From Aequorivita sp. (GTDB taxonomy: Bacteria; Bacteroidota; Bacteroidia; Flavobacteriales; Flavobacteriaceae): DNA of 64,000 bases. How positions within the stretch are numbered: the stretch's first letter is position 1; each line of letters opens with the position of its first letter. The notes below the pieces were generated by a model. That model did no database searches, was not told where the DNA came from, and was given only the letters and a program-made list of their open reading frames with translations. The DNA lies in NCBI GenBank assembly GCA_024637015.1, contig JAGXGE010000022.1, forward strand, positions 1-64,000, read 5' to 3'. Position numbers and translations under genes: made by a program. This document shows positions 52,605 to 61,280 of the stretch, in pieces.

Positions 52605-53984
52605 TTAGGTATGGTGAAATAAGACTCTCTCAAACAAAAGGAATACTCCAGCCCCTGCTATAAAGCCCAAAAAGGCAAGCCAGGTTATTTTCTTTAGATA
52701 CCAGATAAAGTCTATTCTTTCCATTCCCATTGCGGCAACACCAGCGGCAGAGCCAATGATAAGCATACTTCCACCCGTTCCGGCTGAGTATGCAATAAAG
52801 TGCCAAAGCACAGAATCTATCGGCATGTCATACATTCCCATTGAAGCTGCAACTAACGGCACGTTGTCAATAATTGCAGAAAGCACACCCAACAACAAAA
52901 TAACAACATCTTGATTCGGTATGGTTTGCTGTAACACTTCTGCCAAATAACGAAGTGTTCCTACTTCTTCCCCATTTACAACTCCATAAACAAGGCTTTC
53001 AAGCCCTGCAACCGCCATCAATATTCCAAGGAAGAAAAGGATACTTGAAATTTCAATACGAGAAAGTGCTTTATGTGCTGAGTACAAATGCCTTCTTTCT
53101 TTACTGAAATCCTCTTCAGGGTGAATGTATTCTGAAACAAGCCAAACAACACCTAGCGCGAGCATCATCCCCATATAGGGTGGCAAATGCGTCAACGTTT
53201 TAAAAATTGGTACAGAAATTATCATCCCCAATCCTAAAAAGAGCATCGTCTTACTGCTCAAAAGTTTTTCCTCATCTTTATCCTCTCTTGCGTCTACTGA
53301 AATAGTTCCTCTAAAAGCTGGCATATAGCTAGCGATGGCGAACGGTACTACAAAACACACAATGGCGGGTAAGACCACAAATTCTATCAAGCCGCCAGCA
53401 GATACAAGTTTTGCAATCCAGAGCATGGTTGTGGTAACATCTCCAATTGGAGACCAGGCACCACCAGCATTTGCAGCTATAACCACCAATGCTGCATACC
53501 AAAGTCGATCCTCCCTTTTATGAATTAATTTTCTTAAAAGTGTAATCAATACAATCGTTGCAGTAAGGTTGTCTATAATTGCTGAAAGAAAAAAGGCAAG
53601 AATACCAATTATCCAAAGAAGTTTTCTTTTGCTTTTTGTGCGTACGGCACTCTTTAATATTTCAAAACCACGGTGAAGGTCAATAATTTCAACAATCGTC
53701 ATTGCACCTATTAAGAAAATTAATATTTCAGCAGTTTTTCCTAGATGGTGAAGCAATGCTCCCTCAAAACCTTCCATCGCAGCTTCCCCACCGGAAAGAA
53801 AATTGAAAGCCTGCTCTTCACTATTTATAACATCAAACCATCCATTGGTGAAACCAATGGCTAGAACCGCCCAAATAAGCGAGGCCATTATGAGCGCCGG
53901 AACAGTTTTATCTAGCTTTAAAGGGTGTTCCAAAGTGATGGAAAGGTATCCTATTACGAAAATTAAAATTATTATTGATGTCAT
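52605..53984 (-). CDS. nhaD: Na+/H+ antiporter NhaD
   Basis: 459 residues with about 12 membrane segments. NhaD/ArsB-type signatures include DNLTATIVLITLLRKL, ANAGGAWSPIGDVTTTMLWI and AGTGGSMLIIGSAAGVAAMG. It exchanges Na+ for H+ across the inner membrane, fitting a marine or salt-exposed host. It starts 21 bp after the glutamate-type dehydrogenase stop and is probably cotranscribed with it. Confidence 0.92.
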   Translation of the reverse strand: MTSIIILIFVIGYLSITLEHPLKLDKTVPALIMASLIWAVLAIGFTNGWFDVINSEEQAFNFLSGGEAAMEGFEGALLHHLGKTAEILIFLIGAMTIVEIIDLHRGFEILKSAVRTKSKRKLLWIIGILAFFLSAIIDNLTATIVLITLLRKLIHKREDRLWYAALVVIAANAGGAWSPIGDVTTTMLWIAKLVSAGGLIEFVVLPAIVCFVVPFAIASYMPAFRGTISVDAREDKDEEKLLSSKTMLFLGLGMIISVPIFKTLTHLPPYMGMMLALGVVWLVSEYIHPEEDFSKERRHLYSAHKALSRIEISSILFFLGILMAVAGLESLVYGVVNGEEVGTLRYLAEVLQQTIPNQDVVILLLGVLSAIIDNVPLVAASMGMYDMPIDSVLWHFIAYSAGTGGSMLIIGSAAGVAAMGMERIDFIWYLKKITWLAFLGFIAGAGVFLLFERVLFHHT

Positions 53985-54005
53985 AATACTGTTGGTTACT
54001 TTGAA

Positions 54006-55232
54006 TTATAATAACTGCTTTAATGCAATTTCAAAAGCAGTTTTACTAATATTCGTTTTGGTACTGTTGTTATCAAATGTATTTTGAATTGCGTTTTTGA
54101 TAGTGATGGAAGTATCGTTGAAAATTGCCTCATCCGTCATTTGTACTTTGCGCTCCATAAAATAAGCGAAAACTCTCGCCATCCCGCAATTACTGATGAA
54201 ATCTGGGATTAAACTTACGCGTTCGTCCGTAAACTCCATAATGGATCCGAAGAAAATTTCTTTGTCGGCAAAAGGAACGTTTGCACCACAACTGATTACT
54301 TCCAATCCAGTTTCAATCATTTGTGAAATCTGTTCTTTTGTGATCAATCGCGAAGCAGCACAGGGTGCAAAAATCTCCGTTTCCAGTTTCCAGATTTTAT
54401 CATTTATTTCTTCAAAAGAAATCATATTGTCTGAAACCAAAGTGTTGCTATTTTTATTAAGAAAGAGTTGCTTTATTTCTTCAAAAGAAAAACCATCTTT
54501 ATTAATAATTCCACCTTCGCGGTCAATAATCCCGACAATTTTGGCCCCCATTTGCGAAAGATAGTACGCAGCTGCTGCACCAACATTTCCAAAACCCTGT
54601 ACTATAGCGCGTTTTCCTTTTACGCTTCCGCCATAAATATCGTAATAATGACGAACAGCCTCAGCAACTCCGTAGCCTGTAATCATATCGGCAACGGTAT
54701 ATTTTCGGGAAACATCTGGCGAAAAATTTACGTTCTCCAGAACCTTTATTACGCCTTGGCGCAATTGCCCGATTCTATTTATTTTATCAGCTTCTGTAGG
54801 CGAAAAATGTCCGTTAAAAACTCCTTCCTGTGGATGCCAAACACCGCTTTGTTCAGTGATTGGAATTACTTCGTGGATTTCATCCACATTTAAGTCGCCA
54901 CCAGTACCGTAATAAGCTTTCAGCAAAGGCGAAACAACTTTGTACCAACGTTCCAAAACTCCTTTTTTCCCAGGGTCTGCTGGATCAAAGTTGATTCCAG
55001 ATTTTGCGCCGCCAATGGCTGGTCCAGAAACTGTGAATTTCACTTCCATTGTTTTGGCCAAAGAAAGAACTTCATTCATGTCAAGCCCTTTGCGCATGCG
55101 GGTTCCACCACCGGCAGCACCACCTCGCAATGAATTGATCACCGTCCAGCCTTCGGCTTCGGTTTCGGGGTCATTCCAGTGAAAAACTATTTCGGGTTCT
55201 TTGTCTTCGTACTTTTTAAGTAGTTCCTTCAT
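54006..55232 (-). CDS. Glu/Leu/Phe/Val dehydrogenase family protein
   Basis: 408 residues. N-terminal catalytic domain with LRGGAAGGGTRMRKG and FTVSGPAIGGAKSGINFDP (active-site Lys in GGAKSG), then a Rossmann domain with VQGFGNVGAAAAYYLSQMG. It deaminates an amino acid to the 2-oxo acid with NAD(P)H. The exact substrate cannot be told; the form is shorter than hexameric GdhA. A -7 box lies at 55291-55284. Confidence 0.92.
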   Translation of the reverse strand: MKELLKKYEDKEPEIVFHWNDPETEAEGWTVINSLRGGAAGGGTRMRKGLDMNEVLSLAKTMEVKFTVSGPAIGGAKSGINFDPADPGKKGVLERWYKVVSPLLKAYYGTGGDLNVDEIHEVIPITEQSGVWHPQEGVFNGHFSPTEADKINRIGQLRQGVIKVLENVNFSPDVSRKYTVADMITGYGVAEAVRHYYDIYGGSVKGKRAIVQGFGNVGAAAAYYLSQMGAKIVGIIDREGGIINKDGFSFEEIKQLFLNKNSNTLVSDNMISFEEINDKIWKLETEIFAPCAASRLITKEQISQMIETGLEVISCGANVPFADKEIFFGSIMEFTDERVSLIPDFISNCGMARVFAYFMERKVQMTDEAIFNDTSITIKNAIQNTFDNNSTKTNISKTAFEIALKQLL

Positions 55233-55283
55233 TTAATGCGGAGAGTTAAAATTGTCCGTTGCCAAGGCTTTGGAATCTGACGA

Positions 55284-55291
55284 CAAATATA
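55284..55291 (-). promoter_or_regulatory. -7 promoter box for the dehydrogenase-nhaD unit
   Basis: TATATTTG on the minus strand, perfect TAnnTTTG, about 51 bases before the ATG at 55232. Confidence 0.55.
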
Positions 55292-55380
55292 AAAAACTTG
55301 TGAGGGGTTTATATTTATTTTAAGTAAAATTTATCGGAAGAAAAAATACTACTCGCAAGTAGGTGAAAAATTCAGAGAAT

Positions 55381-55938
55381 CTATTTAAATCTGTCAAGAT
55401 CCAAAATTTCCTGTTTAATTTTATTTATCCAAATAACATTTTCCTCCTTTAGTATCCCATTTTTTGTTTCGGAATCATACGTCTTTTGATATTGCCTGCA
55501 TTCTTGCCATAAATGTTCATATGCTAAAGCATAAACAGAAAAGCGTTTTTCTTTTATATTCTTTAGTTCGGAAAATTTTTTTCTTATCCTTCTCGCATAC
55601 AATTCAGCAATATCAAAATGCAACTGTTCATGAGCGAGTAAATCTTCTGTTTGAGATATAGTCCAAGATTTATCTTTATAAAATTTCGCAATAACAGTCA
55701 AGTTCTCATATCCTTGAATATTATCTTCGGCATCTACCAAAACATTTTCAGGAACAATTTCAATTTTATAGCTAGTAAGGGCATTTCCAAAAAGATTTGG
55801 AGCTAAAATCCCTGTAAAATCCTTCCACTCCAACTTTTCGTTATGGTTCCAAACAATTGTATTTAAATTGGAATTATCAAAAGCATTTTGAGAAAAAGCT
55901 CCCGTAGTAAACAAAAGTAGAAACCAAAAGATCTTCAT
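55381..55938 (-). CDS. DUF922-like secreted putative metallopeptidase
   Basis: 185 residues. Signal peptide about 1-17 (TTGAFSQ). The centre has LLAHEQLHFDIAELYARRI, an HExxH motif of the DUF922 type that may bind zinc; a third ligand is not certain. Expected in the periplasm or outside. It starts 48 bp after the anmK stop on the same strand. Confidence 0.78.
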   Translation of the reverse strand: MKIFWFLLLFTTGAFSQNAFDNSNLNTIVWNHNEKLEWKDFTGILAPNLFGNALTSYKIEIVPENVLVDAEDNIQGYENLTVIAKFYKDKSWTISQTEDLLAHEQLHFDIAELYARRIRKKFSELKNIKEKRFSVYALAYEHLWQECRQYQKTYDSETKNGILKEENVIWINKIKQEILDLDRFK

Positions 55939-55986
55939 AAGTTTTAAAAAAATTAAAAGGACGCGTGAGAAATAACAATATTAAAA

Positions 55987-57045
55987 TTATCTATAAACTT
56001 TCCCAGAAGAATGATCTTTCGAAGCCCCGGTAACACTCGCCAAACAGTTAACCTCTTCTCGTAGTTTCAGAACACCTAAAAGTCCAAAAATCAATGCTTC
56101 TTTGTATTCTATAATTTCTGGGGAAGGAATAATAATCTCAACCGAAGCAAGGTCCTTAAGTCTTTCAATCAGAAAAGAATTATAGGTACCACCGCCGGTT
56201 ATGAACACCGAAGTATTTTCAGAAAACTGATTGGCTAATTGTACAGCAATATGCTCCGTAAATGTTCGTAAAATGTCTTCGGAAGAAATTTCAGAAATCT
56301 CCAAAAGTGGTAAAATAGTTGACTGAACCCATTCCAACCCCAAAGATTTTGGAGGTTTTTCAGTATAAAAAGAAAGTGAATTTAATTTTTTAAGCAATTG
56401 TTCATCCATTTTTCCCGAAGCTGCTAATTTGCCATCTTCATCGAAATCTCTCCCAAGTTTTTCAGCGTATTTGTTTAAAACGATATTTACCGGACAAATA
56501 TCATAAGCAATCCGTCCGCCATTTTTTTCAAAGGAGCAATTCGCGAAACCACCCAAATTCAAACAATAATCATATTCTGAAAAAAGCAAACGATCGCCAA
56601 TTGGCACAAGAGGCGCACCTTGCCCACCTAGTTGAACATCCTGCACCCTAAAATCACAAACTACAGTTTGTCCGAGCATTTTTGAAATGCGCGGCAAATT
56701 ACCTACTTGATAGGTCAACCCTTTTTCGGGACGGTGCAAAACTGTATGCCCATGACTACAGACTGCGTCAATTTCAGGAATATTGTACTTTTTGATAAAC
56801 TTAGAAATTTCTTCGGAAAGTTTTTCTGTGTATCTAAAATCCAGCCGTTCCAATTTTTCATGCGAATAGTGGATAGCTTCTCGAAGTTCATCTTTCCAAA
56901 ACGAGGAATACGTAACGGTTTCTGCCGCGAGGATTTGAAAACTCCATTTTTTTTCAAAATAATCAAAATTGATTTCGGCCAAATCAATCCCGTCCAGCGA
57001 AGTTCCGCTCATTACGCCTATAATATGAAAATTGTTTTTTTTCAA
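55987..57045 (-). CDS. anmK: Anhydro-N-acetylmuramic acid kinase
   Basis: 352 residues from TTG at 57045. Hexokinase-like fold: IGVMSGTSLDGIDLAEI near the start, SHGHTVLHRPEKGLTYQVG, GGQGAPLVPIGDRLLF, LNLGGFANCSF and TGGGTYNSFLIERL. It phosphorylates and opens anhydro-MurNAc during recycling of cell-wall sugar. The -7 box at 57059-57052 ends only six bases before the start, so the message may be almost leaderless. Confidence 0.93.
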   Translation of the reverse strand: MKKNNFHIIGVMSGTSLDGIDLAEINFDYFEKKWSFQILAAETVTYSSFWKDELREAIHYSHEKLERLDFRYTEKLSEEISKFIKKYNIPEIDAVCSHGHTVLHRPEKGLTYQVGNLPRISKMLGQTVVCDFRVQDVQLGGQGAPLVPIGDRLLFSEYDYCLNLGGFANCSFEKNGGRIAYDICPVNIVLNKYAEKLGRDFDEDGKLAASGKMDEQLLKKLNSLSFYTEKPPKSLGLEWVQSTILPLLEISEISSEDILRTFTEHIAVQLANQFSENTSVFITGGGTYNSFLIERLKDLASVEIIIPSPEIIEYKEALIFGLLGVLKLREEVNCLASVTGASKDHSSGKVYR

Positions 57046-57051
57046 GCTTTA

Positions 57052-57059
57052 CAAAAATA
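57052..57059 (-). promoter_or_regulatory. -7 promoter box for anmK
   Basis: TATTTTTG on the minus strand, perfect TAnnTTTG, 6 bases before the TTG start. Confidence 0.55.
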
Positions 57060-57247
57060 TTTGAAATTTAAAGATAGTAATGAAGATCTAAAAAATTCCA
57101 AATTACAAGCACCAAATTCCAAATAAATCCCAAAAAGGAAAACATCAAATTCCAAACAGTTGCAACCCTTTTGGAATTTGGTATTTGGGATTTGTTGCTT
57201 CTTTGTTATTTCGGATTTATGATTTGGGATTTGCTTTTTTTTATAAG

Positions 57248-57255
57248 TACCTTTG
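57248..57255 (+). promoter_or_regulatory. -7 promoter box for the acyl-CoA dehydrogenase gene
   Basis: TACCTTTG fits TAnnTTTG; a TTTG at 57223-57226 lies 21 bases upstream, near the -33 position. The ATG follows at 57294. Confidence 0.65.
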
Positions 57256-57293
57256 CCACTCTTTATACCAAAATTACCTTTAAATAAAAACCT

Positions 57294-58436
57294 ATGGATT
57301 TCAGTCTATCCGAAGAACAGTTAATGATCCGCGACGCAGCTCGCGATTTTGCGCGCACCGAATTACTTCCGGGCGTAATTGAAAGGGATAATCTTCAAAA
57401 ATTTCCGACCGAACAAGTCAAAAAAATGGGCGAGCTCGGCTTTTTAGGGATGATGATAGATCCAAAATACGGCGGTGGCGGAATGGATACCCTCAGCTAT
57501 GTTTTGGTAATGGAAGAATTGAGCAAGATTGATGCTTCGTGTTCAGTGATTGTTTCAGTGAACAATTCCCTGGTTTGTTACGGACTTGAAAAGTACGGTT
57601 CAGAGGAACAAAAACAAAAATATCTGACCAAGCTTGCTACAGGTGAAAAACTTGGAGCTTTCTGCCTAAGCGAACCGGAAGCGGGTAGCGATGCTACTTC
57701 TCAAAAAACCACAGCAATTGAAGATGGCGATCATTATATTTTGAACGGCACCAAAAACTGGATTACCAATGGTGGCTCTGCAGATTTTTATTTGGTTATC
57801 GCACAAACCCATAAAGAAAAAAAACACAAAGGAATCAATGCTTTTATCGTTGAAAAAGGCTGGGAAGGTTTTGAAATCGGCCCAAAAGAAGACAAACTGG
57901 GAATCCGCGGAAGCGACACACATTCATTAATCTTTAACGATGTAAGAGTTCCAAAGGAAAACAGAATTGGCGAAGACGGTTTTGGATTTTCTTTTGCAAT
58001 GAAAACACTTGCTGGCGGACGTATTGGTATTGCCGCACAAGCGTTAGGAATTGCAGCAGGAGCTTATGATATGGCACGAGAATATTCCAAAGTACGAAAA
58101 GCTTTCGGAACAGAAATATGCAACCACCAAGCTATAGCTTTCAAATTGGCCGATATGCACACTAGCATTGAGGCTGCACGAAATCTTGTTTATAAAGCCG
58201 CGTGGGATAAAGACCAAGGTAACGACTATGATATGAGCGGTGCAATGGCAAAATTATATGCCAGCCAAGTGGCAATGGATGTCTCTATAGAAGCAGTTCA
58301 AGTTCACGGCGGAAATGGTTACGTAAAAGAATATCATGTAGAACGTTTGATGCGTGACGCAAAAATCACTCAAATTTATGAAGGAACTTCAGAAATACAG
58401 AAGATTGTAATTTCTAGAGGCCTTTTGAGGGATTAA
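57294..58436 (+). CDS. Acyl-CoA dehydrogenase
   Basis: 380 residues, the standard three-domain form. FAD/substrate signatures: GAFCLSEPEAGSDATSQKT, WITNGGSADFYLV, GIRGSDTHSLIFNDVRVP, and the C-terminal YVKEYHVERLMRDAKITQIYEGTSEIQKIV, with the catalytic Glu in IYEGTSE. It resembles the short/branched-chain group. It oxidises acyl-CoA in fatty-acid or branched-amino-acid breakdown. Confidence 0.94.
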   Translation: MDFSLSEEQLMIRDAARDFARTELLPGVIERDNLQKFPTEQVKKMGELGFLGMMIDPKYGGGGMDTLSYVLVMEELSKIDASCSVIVSVNNSLVCYGLEKYGSEEQKQKYLTKLATGEKLGAFCLSEPEAGSDATSQKTTAIEDGDHYILNGTKNWITNGGSADFYLVIAQTHKEKKHKGINAFIVEKGWEGFEIGPKEDKLGIRGSDTHSLIFNDVRVPKENRIGEDGFGFSFAMKTLAGGRIGIAAQALGIAAGAYDMAREYSKVRKAFGTEICNHQAIAFKLADMHTSIEAARNLVYKAAWDKDQGNDYDMSGAMAKLYASQVAMDVSIEAVQVHGGNGYVKEYHVERLMRDAKITQIYEGTSEIQKIVISRGLLRD

Positions 58437-58445
58437 TATTTGAAA

Positions 58446-58496
58446 TGTCTCCCCGAGCAGCCTGTCCTAAGCGGAGTCGAAGGGCAGTCAAGGGGT
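58446..58496 (+). repeat. Partial copy of the double-hairpin repeat family
   Basis: TGTCTCCCCGAGCAGCCTG followed by GCGGAGTCGAAGGGCAGTCA resembles the left half of the copy at 11109-11215 (extended form). The right half is missing. Confidence 0.55.
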
Positions 58497-58520
58497 TATC
58501 ATTAAATACAAAATAGATTG

Positions 58521-58546
58521 AAAACCCGTCCAAAGTGGCGGGTTTT
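58521..58546. terminator. Bidirectional terminator, acyl-CoA dehydrogenase / porin
   Basis: Stem aaaacccg (58521-58528) / cgggtttt (58539-58546) followed by TT; the convergent porin gene stops at 58547, so it can end both transcripts. Confidence 0.8.
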
Positions 58547-60430
58547 TTATAGGAAGAAATTCCAAACCAGTCCAAACCGCAGCACATTATCGCGGTAGGG
58601 ATAACCGGGCGCCGCAAAATATTCATTCTTTCCGCCAAAGATGGACATGAAGTTTTCATACACAAAGAAAATACGCGTCTGCCGTATTTTCGCATTAAAG
58701 AAAATATCTACCAGCGGAAAACCACCCAATTCCTGATCATTCTGAACGTAAAACTCGGCAAGAACCGGATCATAAGCGTTCATATTATATTGGGTGAAAT
58801 ATTTAAAAGTTACACCTGTCTGCATAAAAAGCGCACGTTTAAACCAGTGGTCTTCATAATAAAGTGAATTTCGCGTAATTATTTGTGGTACATTAAAAAC
58901 CGTTTCGCCACTTAAAACCTGTTGATACATTACCGTATTATCGAGTCCAAATTTCCCAAACTTAAACTCCTTTTCAGCCTTTATTTTTAAATAGTCCACC
59001 CGTTCTGAAGCCTGTAATGGTGAAGGCGTGCTATCGTTGGCTTTTATTCCGAAGTAGGCATAATCATCAATTCCAGTATAGCTAACTGAAGCATTACCGA
59101 ATTTTTTGGTGTTGATTTCAAACTTCAGTTCCTGGGTTTTTACATTGTTCAGCTCGTTTTTCCAATTGTAGTTTTTGTAATCACTTTGGTACAATAGAAA
59201 ATTAAAATTTGGTGCTGTAGAATGAATCGTTATGGAAGCTTTGGCATTATAATCTTCATTCAAATCATAGGATGCGGCACCTTGAATATAATTTCCATCA
59301 AAATCGCCCGCCACATTTATGGCTCCCTTTCCGCTTAGTTTAAAACCGCGATATTCTTTTTCATAAGCCGCTCCGGCTTCAATGAGGTTTCCTTTTATTC
59401 TATTGGGGATTCGCTCTTCATCAAGTATTAAAACAGAATTATAACCGTAATTAAAATCGGTATAGCTTGCCCAAGCAGTAATTTTTCCCAAAACGGAATT
59501 GTCAAAATCTGCATATCCCTTTGCATTGAAATCTTCAAGATAGGTGCCAGTAAACAAATCCGCGGTTTCATAGGAAGGACCAAATTCTGCAAATGGTGCA
59601 TCCTGCCCATATTTAAAAGATTTCTCTTCATAACTTAAAATATTTCCCAGTGTTAAAACCGTATGGCTCAAACTGTCTCGCTGTGAAATAAGTTCATAAG
59701 TGTGGTCTCCATAAAACCGAAGCCCTTCCAGCTTATTATCGGCATTTTCAAATTTCACATCCAACCTTCCGCGATCAGTGAATTCAGGATCATCATTTAT
59801 AAAAAGCGCCAAGGAATTATCCGTCAAACCTCCATTTTCCTCATTCATAATATCCTGCGCAGCCACGTGAAAACGGATTTTATAGCGTTGGCTTTTGGTG
59901 TGATAATTTGAAGTGAAGAGAAAATTTCCTGTACTTGTCAAAATGTGTTGGTATTTTCCAAGAGAACGAACTCCTTTATAACCAATGGAAAAGTTGAATT
60001 GGGGTGAAGTATTTATTGTAAAAAAAGCATCCAATTGCTGGCCCTGAGCGTAAGCGGTTTTAAAATACAGCTCTGTTAAAGGCGTAGGCACGTTGAAATA
60101 ATTTATATCTTCAATTTCCTTGTAATTAAAATGGTGCGACTGCGCCACAAAAAGCGGCATTAAATTTAACCTGTCAAAGGAATACGCCAAAGAATTATAA
60201 GTCTGTCCAACGTTTGAAAATTGCAGTAGTTCAAAATTATCCTTTCTTAAATAGTTGAATTTATACTTTTTTTTGATTGAAAGTGTAGTATCTAAATACG
60301 TCGTGTCCCTGTCTGCAGAAATTATTTTATAATAATCAATCGGAGGTTTTACCTTTTTTGGAGTAGGAGTTTGCGAAAACACAGTTGCCGAGGCAAACAT
60401 AACAATAAGTAGCAAAAGTGTTTTTTTCAT
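58547..60430 (-). CDS. Putative outer-membrane porin
   Basis: About 627 residues from ATG at 60430 (MKKTLLLLIVMFASATVFS). The frame can open at 60451, but a -7 box at 60456-60449 overlaps that region, so 60430 is used. Signal peptide about 1-20. The rest alternates aromatic and polar residues in beta-strand fashion (NFSIGYKGVRSLG, YRIRFHVAAQD-like KIRFHVAAQD), ending in LRFGLVWNFFL with terminal aromatics: an outer-membrane beta-barrel. Similar flavobacterial proteins are named putative porins; substrate unknown. Confidence 0.8.
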   Translation of the reverse strand: MKKTLLLLIVMFASATVFSQTPTPKKVKPPIDYYKIISADRDTTYLDTTLSIKKKYKFNYLRKDNFELLQFSNVGQTYNSLAYSFDRLNLMPLFVAQSHHFNYKEIEDINYFNVPTPLTELYFKTAYAQGQQLDAFFTINTSPQFNFSIGYKGVRSLGKYQHILTSTGNFLFTSNYHTKSQRYKIRFHVAAQDIMNEENGGLTDNSLALFINDDPEFTDRGRLDVKFENADNKLEGLRFYGDHTYELISQRDSLSHTVLTLGNILSYEEKSFKYGQDAPFAEFGPSYETADLFTGTYLEDFNAKGYADFDNSVLGKITAWASYTDFNYGYNSVLILDEERIPNRIKGNLIEAGAAYEKEYRGFKLSGKGAINVAGDFDGNYIQGAASYDLNEDYNAKASITIHSTAPNFNFLLYQSDYKNYNWKNELNNVKTQELKFEINTKKFGNASVSYTGIDDYAYFGIKANDSTPSPLQASERVDYLKIKAEKEFKFGKFGLDNTVMYQQVLSGETVFNVPQIITRNSLYYEDHWFKRALFMQTGVTFKYFTQYNMNAYDPVLAEFYVQNDQELGGFPLVDIFFNAKIRQTRIFFVYENFMSIFGGKNEYFAAPGYPYRDNVLRFGLVWNFFL

Positions 60431-60448
60431 CCTAGGGAAACTTTCGGG

Positions 60449-60456
60449 CAAAGGTA
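60449..60456 (-). promoter_or_regulatory. -7 promoter box for the porin gene
   Basis: TACCTTTG on the minus strand, perfect TAnnTTTG, 18 bases before the ATG at 60430. It decides against the longer start at 60451. Confidence 0.6.
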
Positions 60457-60548
60457 TATTTTTTTTGGTTTTAAGAGTTACTGAGTTTATAGGTTATTGC
60501 GTTATTAAATACATTCAAACCATCCGCTCCAATAACTTAATAACTTAT

Positions 60549-60556
60549 TAACTTTG
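60549..60556 (+). promoter_or_regulatory. -7 promoter box for rnhB
   Basis: TAACTTTG, perfect TAnnTTTG, only 4 bases before the rnhB ATG, suggesting a leaderless or nearly leaderless message. Confidence 0.6.
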
Positions 60557-60560
60557 CCCC

Positions 60561-61160
60561 ATGTTAAAATTAAAAATAAATAGCCATCTTCAGGAATGCG
60601 GCACAGACGAAGCAGGCAGAGGCTGCTTGGCTGGGCCCGTCACCGCTGCAGCCGTTATTCTTCCCGATGATTTTCAGCATCCTTTTTTAACTGACAGCAA
60701 ACAGCTTTCAGAAAAAAAACGATTGCAGTTGAAAGAAATTATTGAGAGGGAAGCCATTTGTTTTAAAGTTGTTCACGTAATGATGGACGAAATCGATAAA
60801 ATAAATATTCTCAATGCCTCCATTTTAGGGATGCACCGTTCCATACAAGGTCTTTCCTGCGCTCCCGAGTTTATTGCCATTGACGGTAATCGTTTTAAAC
60901 CTTTCCGAAAAACCCCTTTTGAATGTGTAGTAAAAGGCGATGAAAAATTTCTGCATATTGCCGCAGCTTCCATTTTGGCCAAAACATATCGGGACGAATA
61001 TATGACTGCACTCCATGAAAAATATCCGCAATACAACTGGAAACAAAACAAAGGCTACCCTACCAAAGAGCACCGTGAAGCTATCCGAAACCACGGTAGC
61101 ACAATCTTTCACAGGAAAAGTTTTAAACTTTTACCGGATCAGCTAGGATTGAAACTCTAA
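60561..61160 (+). CDS. rnhB: Ribonuclease HII
   Basis: 199 residues. [19 protein letters not shown] carries the Asp-Glu catalytic pair, [11 protein letters not shown] follows, then IDGNRF and [13 protein letters not shown] (Asp). It removes RNA from RNA-DNA hybrids and single ribonucleotides. The gene is followed at 61165-61215 by a dispersed G-rich repeat. Confidence 0.96.
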   Translation: MLKLKINSHLQECGTDEAGRGCLAGPVTAAAVILPDDFQHPFLTDSKQLSEKKRLQLKEIIEREAICFKVVHVMMDEIDKINILNASILGMHRSIQGLSCAPEFIAIDGNRFKPFRKTPFECVVKGDEKFLHIAAASILAKTYRDEYMTALHEKYPQYNWKQNKGYPTKEHREAIRNHGSTIFHRKSFKLLPDQLGLKL

Positions 61161-61268
61161 AATAGTTCCTCCTCCTTTTTCAGGGGGAGGTGCCGAAGGC
61201 CGAGGGGGCTGTTGAAAACCCGTCAATAAACTAATTCAATTATACACCAAACCATCAATATTCATTGC

Positions 61269-61276
61269 TATTTTTG
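61269..61276 (+). promoter_or_regulatory. -7 promoter box for the gene at 61281
   Basis: TATTTTTG, perfect TAnnTTTG, 4 bases before the ATG; nearly leaderless arrangement as for rnhB. Confidence 0.6.
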
Positions 61277-61280
61277 TATT